Assembly (NCBI RefSeq): GCF_014192395.1
Contig: NZ_JACHXW010000012.1
Location: 124,001 to 188,000, forward strand
DNA from: Paenibacillus endophyticus
GTDB taxonomy: Bacteria; Bacillota; Bacilli; Paenibacillales; Paenibacillaceae
Direction of reading: 5' to 3'
DNA: 64,000 nt
Shown here: one piece after another, positions 50,601 through 59,047 of the stretch
Layout of the letters: every line of letters begins with the position of its first letter
Position numbering within the stretch: position 1 is the first letter of the stretch
The notes under the pieces: generated by a model
Seen by the model: only the letters and a program-made list of their open reading frames with translations
Told to the model about the DNA's origin: nothing
Databases searched by the model: none
Position numbers and translations under genes: made by a program

Positions 50601-52343
50601 ATGTGGATGAAGGCCTTATATCGTGAATGGATTGGCAGATTTATATTTCGGAAGCTGAATATGGGGATTGGCGCAGCCCTTCTACTCATATTTCTGCTGC
50701 TTGGTCTAGTCGTCTACAATAACTTCTACTCGATTCTGGAGAAAAAGGAGCATGAGCTGCTGAGTTTTCGCACGGAAAAACTAAAAATGCAAATGCTCGA
50801 CATTATGGAGCGGTTCAAATATGATTCGATGAGCCTCTACCAGAATAGCAATATGCAGTCCAGCGTATACGAGATGTTCCTCCCTGACAATATTCCTTCG
50901 GATAAAGAAGACCGGAAAGCGATCATAGAGCAGAACTTTATTAAAAACGTGATGACACATATGCTTTCCCGTAACCCTTATACCTCAGCAGTAATCATGT
51001 ACCGTCTGCAGGATAAGCGTCTATTCGTTGAATCTCAGCAGCAAAAGTATGGCGCCAATCCCTCCTTTTCCTATAAGTCATTTTTCGAATCCTTTCCAAA
51101 AGCTTATCAGCATCCTTATTTCGGAAGCTCCGAGCAGCTGCTTGCCCCCGCTGACCGAATGTTATATATCGTGAATCCGATCTATAACCCGACGAGTATT
51201 CATCCCGATCAGGTATACGGATATCATCTCATTACCTTGAATACTCGCATGATAACGAATGAGTTCGATAACCAAAGCGCGGACTACAGGCTCATTATTA
51301 AACAGAACGGCGCTGTACTGCTCGATAGTAGGCCGAATGGACAATCAGACTGGGCCGCATCCGATGATTTACTCTCGCGGGTCACGATTGATCCTTACGA
51401 AATCGAGATGATCGGCATCAGCTACAAATCTAATTTGCAAAGCAAGCTATCGGATATCGCGGTTCGCATCCTCAGCATTCTTGGCCTAAGCTGGCTTGTC
51501 TGCATTATTATCATTCATCTGATTCAGCGGTTTATCGTTGGACGATTTAACCAAATGAGCAAGCATTTCAAAAAGGTGCAGCGCAACCCGTTCACGCCGC
51601 TGATGCCCATTAGCGGAGAGGATGAAATCAGCGATCTGATGCTTCGCTTCAATCGAATGGCACAGGAGCTGCAGAATCACATCAGCCAGGTTTATATCGC
51701 AGAAATTCGCAAGCAAAATGCGGAATTCATCGCGTTAAAAACCCAGATACATCCTCATTTTCTGTACAATACGCTGGAGTCGCTGCGCATGCAGGCCGTC
51801 ATCAGCGAACAGCCCTTTCTAGCGGAGAAGCTTTATCACCTTGGCCGGCTGTACCGATGGATGCTTCAGCCTACAGACGACCTGATCTCGGTACAGGAAG
51901 AGCTTGCACATACCACTTACTACCTAGAGCTGCTTATGCTTGGCAAGTCCAACCGAATCGCCATTCGAGTCATCTCCGAGATTAATCTGGAGAACTGCTT
52001 CATGCTCAAGTTTACTTTGCAGCCTGTGATTGAGAACGCGATTCAGCATGGCCAGCTAGAGCAGTATGATGATCCTATCATTACCGTAACAGTCAAGCGA
52101 GAAGACCATCTGCTCTTTATCGAGATTTATAACAATGGCAAGAATATTACCGCAGAGGAGCATCTGCGCTTGCAGCAGCTGCTGCAAACCGAGAATACAT
52201 TCCCTGAGCAGCATCTTGGACTTAAGAACATTCACGAACGCATCAAGCATTATTATGGCAATGAGTACGGCTTGTCTCTGCCCGAGCACCCGTCCGAAAC
52301 AAAATCCTTTCAGCTTACCATGATATTCCCCTATAAACGATAA
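50601..52343 (+). CDS. Sensor histidine kinase, YesM type
   Basis: Membrane histidine kinase of 580 residues. A transmembrane helix at ~20-45 (MGIGAALLLIFLLLGLVVYN) and another at ~290-310 flank an extracellular sensor. A HAMP linker and the His_kinase box IHPHFLYNTLESLR follow (His at ~384/386, one of them phosphorylated). The HATPase end has ENAIQHG and LGLKNIHERIKHYYG. ATG 50601 follows GAAGGAG. With the response regulator 25 bp downstream it forms a two-component system for the divergent importer/SLH operon. The ligand is presumably the imported oligosaccharide. Confidence 0.93.
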   Translation: MWMKALYREWIGRFIFRKLNMGIGAALLLIFLLLGLVVYNNFYSILEKKEHELLSFRTEKLKMQMLDIMERFKYDSMSLYQNSNMQSSVYEMFLPDNIPSDKEDRKAIIEQNFIKNVMTHMLSRNPYTSAVIMYRLQDKRLFVESQQQKYGANPSFSYKSFFESFPKAYQHPYFGSSEQLLAPADRMLYIVNPIYNPTSIHPDQVYGYHLITLNTRMITNEFDNQSADYRLIIKQNGAVLLDSRPNGQSDWAASDDLLSRVTIDPYEIEMIGISYKSNLQSKLSDIAVRILSILGLSWLVCIIIIHLIQRFIVGRFNQMSKHFKKVQRNPFTPLMPISGEDEISDLMLRFNRMAQELQNHISQVYIAEIRKQNAEFIALKTQIHPHFLYNTLESLRMQAVISEQPFLAEKLYHLGRLYRWMLQPTDDLISVQEELAHTTYYLELLMLGKSNRIAIRVISEINLENCFMLKFTLQPVIENAIQHGQLEQYDDPIITVTVKREDHLLFIEIYNNGKNITAEEHLRLQQLLQTENTFPEQHLGLKNIHERIKHYYGNEYGLSLPEHPSETKSFQLTMIFPYKR

Positions 52344-52368
52344 GCCAGCTTACTTGAGGAGGATTGAG

Positions 52369-53619
52369 ATGACAAGTCTATTAATAGTCGATGACGATCA
52401 ATATATTAGAGAAGGCTTGAAACGGTTAATTAATTGGAAAGCGCTTAATATTACTCGTTTATCCGAGGCAGAAGGCGCTTATGAAGCGCTGGAGCTTATG
52501 GAGGCGAATCGATCGCATATCGTGCTGACCGACATTCGTATGCCTAAAGGGGATGGGCTGCATCTGATTGAACAGATTAGGCTGAGAAACTGGAATACTT
52601 CCATCGTTGTGCTAAGCGGCTACAATGAGTACGCATATGTGCGTCAAGCCATGAAACACCATGTCGAGGATTATTTGCTCAAGCCGATTGACGCCACAGA
52701 GCTTGCTGAAATTATAGCTTCTTGCACGGAACGTTTTCAGGGGCAATATATAGCCGAGCAAATGCAGAGAGAATCGTTTCAATTGTTGAAAAACAACATC
52801 CTGCTCCGCTGGGTGCAGAACCGGATTCAGTATGATCAGCTGCGCGAGAAGCTGAAATTTCTGCAATTGCCTCTGCTAATGAATGAACAATATCAAATAT
52901 GCATTATTGATTGGCATGATCGGCAGGAAGGCGAGCTTGCCCGCAATGAAGAGCAGTATCGGTCATTTGCCATTCTGAATAGTGTGGAAGAGGTATTGCT
53001 CGAAAGCGGCCGGGGCATTGCCTTTCTCAATGAGTATCGGCAAATTATCGTTTTGTTTACCGATGAGGGCAATGATTCCGAGAGCTTCCGTGCAAGCAAT
53101 CAGAGCTGGATGCTTGAGCTTGCCAAGCAGTATGGCGAAATACTAAAAACACCTTGGGTCAATTATTTCGGCAAGGTCACCTGCCTGCCCCGGCTGCTGC
53201 ATGAATCATATAGCGAAGCATTGGCGCAATGCGGCATAAATAAAGGCTTGCAAAAGACAGATCATGAGCTGGATCTGATCTCACAGAATCCAATCATCAG
53301 ACAGGTCGAGCGTTACGTACAGGAGCATTACAGCGAAGAGCTATCCTTGCAGCTGCTTTCGCTTCATTTCAATGTCAACGCCGTCTATCTAGGCCGATTA
53401 TTCCGGAAGGAAACGGAGCAATCCTTCAATGATTATCTCAACCGTATTCGGCTTAACCATGCTAAGAAAATGCTAGCCGTTACGGCATTAAAAGCAACGG
53501 AAATCGCTACAGCCGCCGGTTTCCTCGACCCCAATTATTTCTTTCGCAAATTCAAGCGGGTACACGGCATCTCTCCCTCCGATTACCGGCTCTCGGTGAA
53601 CAACCTTACGGAGCAATAG
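52369..53619 (+). CDS. Response regulator with AraC output, YesN type
   Basis: Response regulator of 416 residues. The receiver domain has the acidic pocket VDDDQ (~8-11), phospho-acceptor Asp55 in VLTDIRMPKGDG, and KP in EDYLLKPID. A middle region of ~150 residues links to the C-terminal AraC double HTH (LSLQLLSLHFNVNAVYLGRLF; LKATEIATAAGFLDPNYFFRKF). GAGGAGG six bases before ATG 52369 sets the start. It is partner of the upstream YesM-type kinase and likely activates the divergent importer operon. Confidence 0.94.
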   Translation: MTSLLIVDDDQYIREGLKRLINWKALNITRLSEAEGAYEALELMEANRSHIVLTDIRMPKGDGLHLIEQIRLRNWNTSIVVLSGYNEYAYVRQAMKHHVEDYLLKPIDATELAEIIASCTERFQGQYIAEQMQRESFQLLKNNILLRWVQNRIQYDQLREKLKFLQLPLLMNEQYQICIIDWHDRQEGELARNEEQYRSFAILNSVEEVLLESGRGIAFLNEYRQIIVLFTDEGNDSESFRASNQSWMLELAKQYGEILKTPWVNYFGKVTCLPRLLHESYSEALAQCGINKGLQKTDHELDLISQNPIIRQVERYVQEHYSEELSLQLLSLHFNVNAVYLGRLFRKETEQSFNDYLNRIRLNHAKKMLAVTALKATEIATAAGFLDPNYFFRKFKRVHGISPSDYRLSVNNLTEQ

Positions 53620-53746
53620 TACGCCACAATGGCGCACCCTTTAGAAGTTCATTAGGACGAGATACTACTCCTGTCCGATCGCTACCATTGTCTCTTCAAG
53701 CTGCTCGATACCATGCATACCTTTCTTTTATCGATTGATCATAAAA

Positions 53747-53790
53747 AAAAGCTTAACCGACCCCGCATATGCTGGTTCGGTTAAGCTTTT
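53747..53790. terminator. Bidirectional terminator
   Basis: AAAAGCTTAACCGA (53747-53760) pairs with TCGGTTAAGCTTTT (53777-53790), with A/T runs on both sides. It serves the YesN-type gene and the convergent DUF3105 gene. Confidence 0.88.
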
Positions 53791-53800
53791 GTGTTTCCTT

Positions 53801-54535
53801 TTACATGGTACCCCCGCCGCGGCGAATTTGTGCGGGGATCTTCTCTGGTCCTTCGTTGATGTACGTATAAATAAAAGTCGCTACTTTAGCTTCATCAAAT
53901 GCTGTAAGCTCCATCGTCTTTGTCCATGCATTAACGACAAGCTCTTTGCCTTCGGGGATTTCCTCGTTGGGTACTGCCAGAATGCCTGCACCCGCTTCCC
54001 TAAAGTTAACGAGATAGTTCAGGAGCTCAATGGTTTGAGGATCAGCTCCCGCACGGTAGTTAATAATGATATCCCCATGCTCTAAATTGTGAACGAGCAT
54101 TTCGTTTGCCGGCTTTTCCGTGTAGAAACCAAACTTCAGGTCATGCGGGCTATGTGTACCCGATGTAGGAATTTTCATTTCATAAGCAACAGGCTCGTCG
54201 GAATGCTCCGCTCCATAATACGTATCTTCATTCACTTCAATGTCGGCCTTTAGGTTCAGGTCGTCCACATCATAAGATTTGGTCAAATCTTTGGCAAAAT
54301 GAATGACGACAACGATAAGCGAAGTGCTCAAAAGCATGTGCGCAGCCACTCGCATTTTTTTCGTTTTTTGTCTGAGTGCCGCCTTTTGTTCTTTTTTCAG
54401 GCTGCTCGTGTTTTCTTTATTCCATTTCGAAGCATACCAATAGCCTATCAAAGCAAGCAGCATGATAACTGCCGCTGTATACAGCAAAAAATAAGTAGAG
54501 CCTGATTGCTCATGAAGCAATAGATGGGATTCCAT
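53801..54535 (-). CDS. DUF3105 membrane protein
   Basis: Protein of 244 residues. A hydrophobic segment at ~17-35 (LLYTAAVIMLLALIGYWYAS) and a second at ~65-82 anchor it; the rest matches DUF3105: YEMKIPTSGTHSPHDLKFGF and EMLVHNLEHGDIIINY, with conserved His residues in HSPHD and HNLEHG. The function of DUF3105 is not established. A dyad resembling the one upstream of blaI lies 26 bp before its start, so it is a likely member of that repressor's regulon. Confidence 0.8.
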   Translation of the reverse strand: MESHLLLHEQSGSTYFLLYTAAVIMLLALIGYWYASKWNKENTSSLKKEQKAALRQKTKKMRVAAHMLLSTSLIVVVIHFAKDLTKSYDVDDLNLKADIEVNEDTYYGAEHSDEPVAYEMKIPTSGTHSPHDLKFGFYTEKPANEMLVHNLEHGDIIINYRAGADPQTIELLNYLVNFREAGAGILAVPNEEIPEGKELVVNAWTKTMELTAFDEAKVATFIYTYINEGPEKIPAQIRRGGGTM

Positions 54536-54560
54536 GGATGATTGAAACGCTCCTTTTCAC

Positions 54561-54575
54561 ACTACACTTTGTAGT
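54561..54575. promoter_or_regulatory. BlaI-type operator upstream of the DUF3105 gene
   Basis: ACTACACTTTGTAGT is a perfect dyad (ACTACA-ctt-TGTAGT) like known BlaI/MecI operators. It resembles the site before blaI at 55881. Confidence 0.7.
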
Positions 54576-54592
54576 TCTTATAGTTAAAAAAA

Positions 54593-55450
54593 CTAGGTGA
54601 CTGCCAACACAATCATGCCCATAAACAAGAGCATCACAGGTATAGAAATCACGATAGTCATAAGGTTCAAACGCACCGGTATCTCTTCATTCGGATCGAT
54701 GAGCTGCTGCAGTCTGTAATTCACCACGCCATCAGAGAAATAAACGAGTACAGGCGTAGGATGATCTCTAAAGCCTTTTTTGATAAGCTTCAATAAGGCG
54801 CCGCCTAAACCAAGCTCCGAGCCCGTATGACGAATGGCAGATTCATCTGCCAGCAGCTCGCTGATCAATTTATAATTGCGATAAGACCATTTGGTAATCG
54901 GAAGAAACCAAAGCGATTCTGAAATAAGCTGAAGCATGAATATTTTCAGTGGATCGAAATGGGATTGATGGAATGCTTCATGGGCAATAACCGCTTCCAG
55001 CTCTTGGTCATCAAGCAGTTCAATCAAGCCGCTGGACAAAACGACAAGTGGACGCCTGAAGCCAACCGTGAAGGCCATTGGCTGCTCATGTCCAATGACA
55101 ATAATATGCTGATTCAGCGGTTGGTACTTCTGAATGACATGAGCGGTCCAGTCAATGTCCCTGAGCGACATCAACCTTAATTTGAATCGATTGGACCGTA
55201 CATATTGCTGGGTTACTCTTAAACAAACAATGAGAATGGCGTACGCAATCAAAGCGTTGAGAAACGTGATGACTAAAAAATAATACAACGAATTTTCTTT
55301 AAACAAGCTCATACAGAACTTAAAAAAATTCACTTTGACATCGACCCCAAAGAAGAGGTGAGCCAGATACATGCCCATCTGGCTCCATACCGCAATGGCG
55401 ATACATAGGCTAACGGCCATGATGAGCGCGGACTTGCGCTGCCACCTCAT
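54593..55450 (-). CDS. M56-family membrane metalloprotease, BlaR1-like but short
   Basis: Protein of 285 residues with transmembrane segments at ~8-30, ~50-75 and the C-terminus (LMTIVISIPVMLLFMGMIVL). The zinc protease motif HEAFH lies in LEAVIAHEAFHQSHFDPLK, followed by the family's SESLWFLPITKW and ELLADESAIRH. True BlaR1 has an additional C-terminal penicillin-binding sensor, absent here. Its ATG overlaps the blaI stop by 4 bp. It is expected to cleave or inactivate the BlaI-type repressor on an unknown envelope signal. Confidence 0.88.
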   Translation of the reverse strand: MRWQRKSALIMAVSLCIAIAVWSQMGMYLAHLFFGVDVKVNFFKFCMSLFKENSLYYFLVITFLNALIAYAILIVCLRVTQQYVRSNRFKLRLMSLRDIDWTAHVIQKYQPLNQHIIVIGHEQPMAFTVGFRRPLVVLSSGLIELLDDQELEAVIAHEAFHQSHFDPLKIFMLQLISESLWFLPITKWSYRNYKLISELLADESAIRHTGSELGLGGALLKLIKKGFRDHPTPVLVYFSDGVVNYRLQQLIDPNEEIPVRLNLMTIVISIPVMLLFMGMIVLAVT

Positions 55451-55866
55451 GACGGTTTATCCTTTTTTAGCTGCTGCAGCTTGCTCTCTAACTTATCAAG
55501 CAAGGTCTGGTCAACCTCTTTGATTGCATCAATCATATGGTTAATGATGACTCCGCCAAATTCATCAAGCAAATTTTCAGTCAACCGTTTGGATTGTTCC
55601 TCAATGAACGACTCCTTTGATGCAGTTGGGCAAAATAACGATAACCTGCCTTTTGATCTCTTTTGCAATATTCCTTTTTCCACTAGCCGATTCATGACCG
55701 TCATTACCGTATTGAAATTGATTTGCTTCTCTTTCTCAAGGCGGATCTGAACCTCTTTAATGCTCAGCTCTTCCGCATCCCACAGAATTTCCATAATCTT
55801 GGCTTCCAGCGAACCGAAAAATCGATTCAAGCCAACTTCACCGTACTTGAAATTTTTAATATCCAT
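55447..55866 (-). CDS. BlaI/MecI-family repressor
   Basis: Winged-helix repressor of 139 residues. The DNA-binding part is EAKIMEILWDAEELSIKEVQ and NFNTVMTVMNRLVEKGILQK, followed by a dimerisation helix bundle. The cleavage region normally cut by the co-induced protease would lie after the wing. It is operonic with the M56 protease. Matching dyads lie upstream of this gene and of the DUF3105 gene, but no beta-lactamase is present in the window. Confidence 0.92.
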   Translation of the reverse strand: MDIKNFKYGEVGLNRFFGSLEAKIMEILWDAEELSIKEVQIRLEKEKQINFNTVMTVMNRLVEKGILQKRSKGRLSLFCPTASKESFIEEQSKRLTENLLDEFGGVIINHMIDAIKEVDQTLLDKLESKLQQLKKDKPS

Positions 55867-55880
55867 GGCCCGCTCCTTCC

Positions 55881-55895
55881 ACTACATATTATAGT
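55881..55895. promoter_or_regulatory. BlaI-type operator upstream of blaI
   Basis: ACTACATATTATAGT is an imperfect dyad of the same length and layout as the site at 54561. It sits 14 bp before the blaI start, fitting autoregulation. Confidence 0.6.
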
Positions 55896-55949
55896 GCAGC
55901 TATCAATTCATTTCAAGCTACAGCATTTACCGTTATTGAATCACAAGAA

Positions 55950-56126
55950 TAGAACATATGTTCTATATAGCCGAAAACGCCATTTTCCATCATTTTCTTC
56001 CTTTTTTTCAGTTTGTTTGCTCATTGTGGCCGTTTGGTTTGCATTTCGCCGCGGTTGGATCAAATCAGGATCAGAAATGGGTATGATTAGTGATTTTGAG
56101 TTGATTTGGATACAGAACACATGTTC
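55950..56126. promoter_or_regulatory. Two LexA-box-like palindromes in a gene-less stretch
   Basis: TAGAACATATGTTCTA (55950-55965) is a perfect palindrome containing GAACATATGTTC, the core seen in Gram-positive LexA/DinR boxes. A second, AGAACACATGTTC (56114-56126), lies ~165 bp away. The 55896-56188 region has no convincing gene, so the target is not evident; it may be an unrecognised short transcript or a remnant of a lost SOS gene. Confidence 0.5.
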
Positions 56127-56188
56127 CCTTGTCGTGTTTTCACCACCTAATTAGTCGTTTTTAAGTTTTAAATAGCTGTTTTACGAAT

Positions 56189-56226
56189 AAAAAAAGCCTG
56201 CAGCAGCATCTTAAGCTGTTGCAGGC
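56189..56226 (-). terminator. Rho-independent terminator
   Basis: GCCTGCAGCAGC (56196-56207) pairs with GCTGTTGCAGGC (56215-56226). On the minus strand the stem is followed by TTTTTTT. It ends the nucleoside hydrolase-thioesterase operon. Confidence 0.88.
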
Positions 56227-56245
56227 GATCATAGATTACGAATCA

Positions 56246-56761
56246 TTAGTCCCATGGATGTTTCACGGTTAGAAATCCAGCGAATTTTTTGCTCTCATCT
56301 CGTCTGATTTTGCGCATATCCGCCCGATGCGAAGCCGTTTCAAACAATTTCAGCTCCTCTTCTGTCTCTGGAATGACGAGAGGAACGGGTACCGGCTTAC
56401 GGTTCTCGTCAAGCGCAACGAAGGTTAAGAAAGAAGTTGCAGCGACCTTCCGCTCACCGCTAAGCAAATCTTCTTTGATTACCTTTACGAACACTTCTAC
56501 CGATGTACGCCCCGTCCATGTTACAAAGGACTCCAAGCATACCGAATCCGAAGGCCTGATCGGATGCAAGAAATCGACAGAGTCCGTAGATGCCGTTACA
56601 ACGGACCGCCTGCAATGCTTTGTTGCAGCGATTGAAGCAATATCATCGATGTAAGCCATTAATTTGCCGCCAAACAACGTATTATGATTGTTTACATCAG
56701 GCGGGAACACACGGGCTGTTTTATAGCACTTTGATTCGCGTGAAAAACGCTGTTCCATCAA
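56246..56761 (-). CDS. Acyl-CoA thioesterase (hot-dog fold, YkhA-like)
   Basis: Cytoplasmic thioesterase of 171 residues with a single hot-dog domain. Segments typical of the BACH/YciA group are FPPDVNNHNTLFGGKLMAYID, SVDFLHPIRPSDSVCLESFV and EVFVKVIKEDLLSGERKVAA. It hydrolyses fatty acyl-CoA thioesters. Its start codon lies directly after the nucleoside hydrolase stop, so the two are cotranscribed, though no metabolic tie is obvious. Confidence 0.9.
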   Translation of the reverse strand: MMEQRFSRESKCYKTARVFPPDVNNHNTLFGGKLMAYIDDIASIAATKHCRRSVVTASTDSVDFLHPIRPSDSVCLESFVTWTGRTSVEVFVKVIKEDLLSGERKVAATSFLTFVALDENRKPVPVPLVIPETEEELKLFETASHRADMRKIRRDESKKFAGFLTVKHPWD

Positions 56762-57727
56762 TTATCTTTCCCCTTTAGTAAATATGGATAATAACTCGGC
56801 AATCGCCTTCTCTTGATCCACCTCAAGACAGAACGCAACCGGACGACCTACGACTGCACGAACCCTGCGATCCGTGATGATCATGCCAGCCGTGTAGCCA
56901 TCGCCGCAATCGATTGCTGCTGGAATCGTCTCCGTTCGCACCAGCGAAGGATTTATGGCTACAATGACCGCTAATGGGTCATGCATGGGACACTCTCCGT
57001 CAAAATCGTTGGAGAAGGCGTAGAAGTCAAAATAGATTTGCAGAGCTGCATTCATGAAATCAAATACTTCACGTTTATTTGGTGCAACATCTCGCGATAA
57101 ATCGGATAAATGCTGCTTCGTCAAGCGCGTCTGCTGCGTAACATCCAGTCCAACGATCGTAATCGGGACCATTGATTCAAACACTTGCGCGGCAGCCTCG
57201 GGATCGCCATACAGGTTCGCTTCACTGACCGGCGTAATATTGCCTGGAGCATATACGGTACCGCCCATGATGACCACTTTTTTGAATTTGGACGCTATGC
57301 TTGGATCAAGCTCCAAAGCGAGTGCCAGATTCGTTAATCTGCCGACGGTTACCAATATAAGCTCACCCGGCGATTCATTTACTTTTCGCACGATAAACGC
57401 AGCGGCCGATTCTTCCAGCGCTTGCACACGAGATGGCGGCAGAACAGCATCGCCAATTCCGTTATGCCCATGGATATGAGGGACTGCCCCCGGAAAGGTA
57501 CGTTTAAGCGGTCCTGCCGCACCTTTTGCCACTGGAACCTCATAACCGCAATTCGCTGCTTGTATGACCCGCAACGTATTTTCGGTCGCTTGGTCAACGT
57601 CCGTATTCCCAAACCCAGTCGTTATGCCTTCAACCTTTATAGCTGGCGACAATAAAGCATATAAAATGGCTAAGGCGTCATCTATGCCGGTATCTACGTC
57701 AAGAAGCATTCTGTTTATGTACGACAT
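56762..57727 (-). CDS. Nucleoside hydrolase (IunH-like)
   Basis: Ca-dependent N-ribohydrolase of 321 residues. The metal-binding N-terminal motif is LLDVDTGIDDALAI. TGFGNTDVDQATENTLRV, KVVIMGGTVYAPGNITP and EANLYGDPEAA are family signatures, and a catalytic-region His occurs in CPMHDPLA. It splits purine or pyrimidine ribonucleosides to base and ribose for salvage. An unusual repeat array (57746-57860) precedes it and may bind its regulator. Nucleoside specificity cannot be told. Confidence 0.92.
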   Translation of the reverse strand: MSYINRMLLDVDTGIDDALAILYALLSPAIKVEGITTGFGNTDVDQATENTLRVIQAANCGYEVPVAKGAAGPLKRTFPGAVPHIHGHNGIGDAVLPPSRVQALEESAAAFIVRKVNESPGELILVTVGRLTNLALALELDPSIASKFKKVVIMGGTVYAPGNITPVSEANLYGDPEAAAQVFESMVPITIVGLDVTQQTRLTKQHLSDLSRDVAPNKREVFDFMNAALQIYFDFYAFSNDFDGECPMHDPLAVIVAINPSLVRTETIPAAIDCGDGYTAGMIITDRRVRAVVGRPVAFCLEVDQEKAIAELLSIFTKGER

Positions 57728-57745
57728 GTCATGAGACCTCCCTCT

Positions 57746-57860
57746 TTGATCGATAATTGTAATGGATCATTCGTATATTGTAATCGATCAATCCGACAAA
57801 ATCGACCAGTCCGCTCAAAAAAGGATCGGTTTAACGATATTGCAACCTATTATTGTAACC
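57746..57860. promoter_or_regulatory. Repeat array upstream of nucleoside hydrolase
   Basis: ATTGTAATGGATCA (57756) recurs as ATTGTAATCGATCA (57777), exactly 21 bp apart, and the pair is enclosed by an inverted repeat TTGATCGAT/ATCGATCAA (57746-57754, 57783-57791). Two shorter related units, ATTGCAACC (57839) and ATTGTAACC (57852), follow 13 bp apart. This looks like a multi-site operator. Confidence 0.5.
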
Positions 57861-57861
57861 T

Positions 57862-58593
57862 TTAACCAAAGTAAAAGCTGATATAAATCATAATCAGCAA
57901 TCCGATAATAAAAGAATACGTTGCTGCACGCTCATAACCGTGGCCATGGGTTTCCGGTATCAGCTCCTTATATACGATGAACAGCATCGCGCCTGATGCG
58001 AACGCCAATCCATATCCGATGAGCCCTGCGATATAGCTTGCAGCAAAATAACCGACGATTGCCGAAACAACCTCCATTAATCCAGTCAAGGTCACGATCA
58101 GCATGAGCTTCAGCTTGCTAACCTTGGAATGGATAAGAAATATCGCCAGCACAAGCCCTTCCGGCATATTTTGAGCGCCGATCGCAATAGCGACCATCGG
58201 ACCGAGGCCATTATTCGTACTCGCATAGCTGAACCCCGTGCTTAATCCTTCTGGGATATTATGTATGAATAACGCGAAAATAACGAGCAAGGATTTACTG
58301 TCAAATGACGAGATGCCTCTTCTTTGCTCAATATCGATGTGAGGCAAATTTTTCTCCAGTAAATCCAGTGCAATCACGCCAATAAGCAGCCCGAGCGTTA
58401 AAGGAATAATGCCCGATTCTTTCAAAGCTTGCGGCAGCAAACCAAATGTAGAAGCTGACACCATAATTCCTGCCGTAAAAGCGATTAGGACATCCTTCCA
58501 TTTATCAGAAAGGCTTTTGACGAAAAGCAGCGGTACAGCACCAAGTACCGTTGCCATTGCGGATATAAAACTGCCGACGAGCGCTTCTACCAT
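57862..58593 (-). CDS. ZIP-family metal transporter
   Basis: Membrane divalent-cation transporter of 243 residues with eight predicted hydrophobic segments. The metal-site helices carry HNIPEGLSTGFSY (helix 4) and GAQNMPEGLVLAI (helix 5), hallmark ZIP/ZupT motifs. The usual His-rich loop is short (LPHIDIEQRRGIS). It imports zinc, and perhaps iron or manganese. A single-gene unit; no Zur or MntR box was recognised upstream. Confidence 0.9.
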   Translation of the reverse strand: MVEALVGSFISAMATVLGAVPLLFVKSLSDKWKDVLIAFTAGIMVSASTFGLLPQALKESGIIPLTLGLLIGVIALDLLEKNLPHIDIEQRRGISSFDSKSLLVIFALFIHNIPEGLSTGFSYASTNNGLGPMVAIAIGAQNMPEGLVLAIFLIHSKVSKLKLMLIVTLTGLMEVVSAIVGYFAASYIAGLIGYGLAFASGAMLFIVYKELIPETHGHGYERAATYSFIIGLLIMIYISFYFG

Positions 58594-58663
58594 GATGCTT
58601 CTCCTGACTGGGCAGAGCTTTACCCTATAGGTTTTTCCTTATTTTGCACGCGAACATGACAGA

Positions 58664-59044
58664 TCATCCATGCAACCTATGTTCTGGCTGCTCCGCCAAT
58701 ATTTTTAACTGTTTATTGCGATGCTCCAGAAATTTTCTCATATAACACTTTAAGATGACACGCTCAGCAAACCACCCTAGAACGCCAAGCGGCGCTTCAA
58801 AACGAAGGACATCCGTCATCAGCGTCCCTTTCCCCCGCATCTCGAAAAGATGCTCATGCCTAAGCGATTTAAAAGCGCCCTTTTGCGTTTCATCTACAAA
58901 AAATGTCGGAACGACCATCTCGCTTATCTTCGATGTCAATCGTTGCCTCACTCCGAAATGTGTTGCTTCAAACGTAACAAGCTCACCTTTTTGTATGCGA
59001 CCTCTCGTAACGCCTACCACTGCTTTTTCGCGTGTATGCTTCCA
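58664..59044 (-). pseudogene. N-terminally truncated SRPBCC-fold gene
   Basis: The frame contains HTREKAVVGVTRGRIQKGEL, the following EATHFGVRQRLTSKI, then RHEHLFEMRGKGTLMTDVLR and APLGVLGWFAERVILKCYMR, matching SRPBCC/polyketide-cyclase-like proteins of about 150 residues. The first ~35-40 residues of that family, with the start, are missing. Upstream in the same frame comes directly the TAA stop of the inositol-monophosphatase-family gene, so a deletion seems to have joined the two. A start at GTG near 59020 could still give a 118-residue product, but the fold would lack its first strand and helices. Confidence 0.65.
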
Positions 59045-59047
59045 GAT

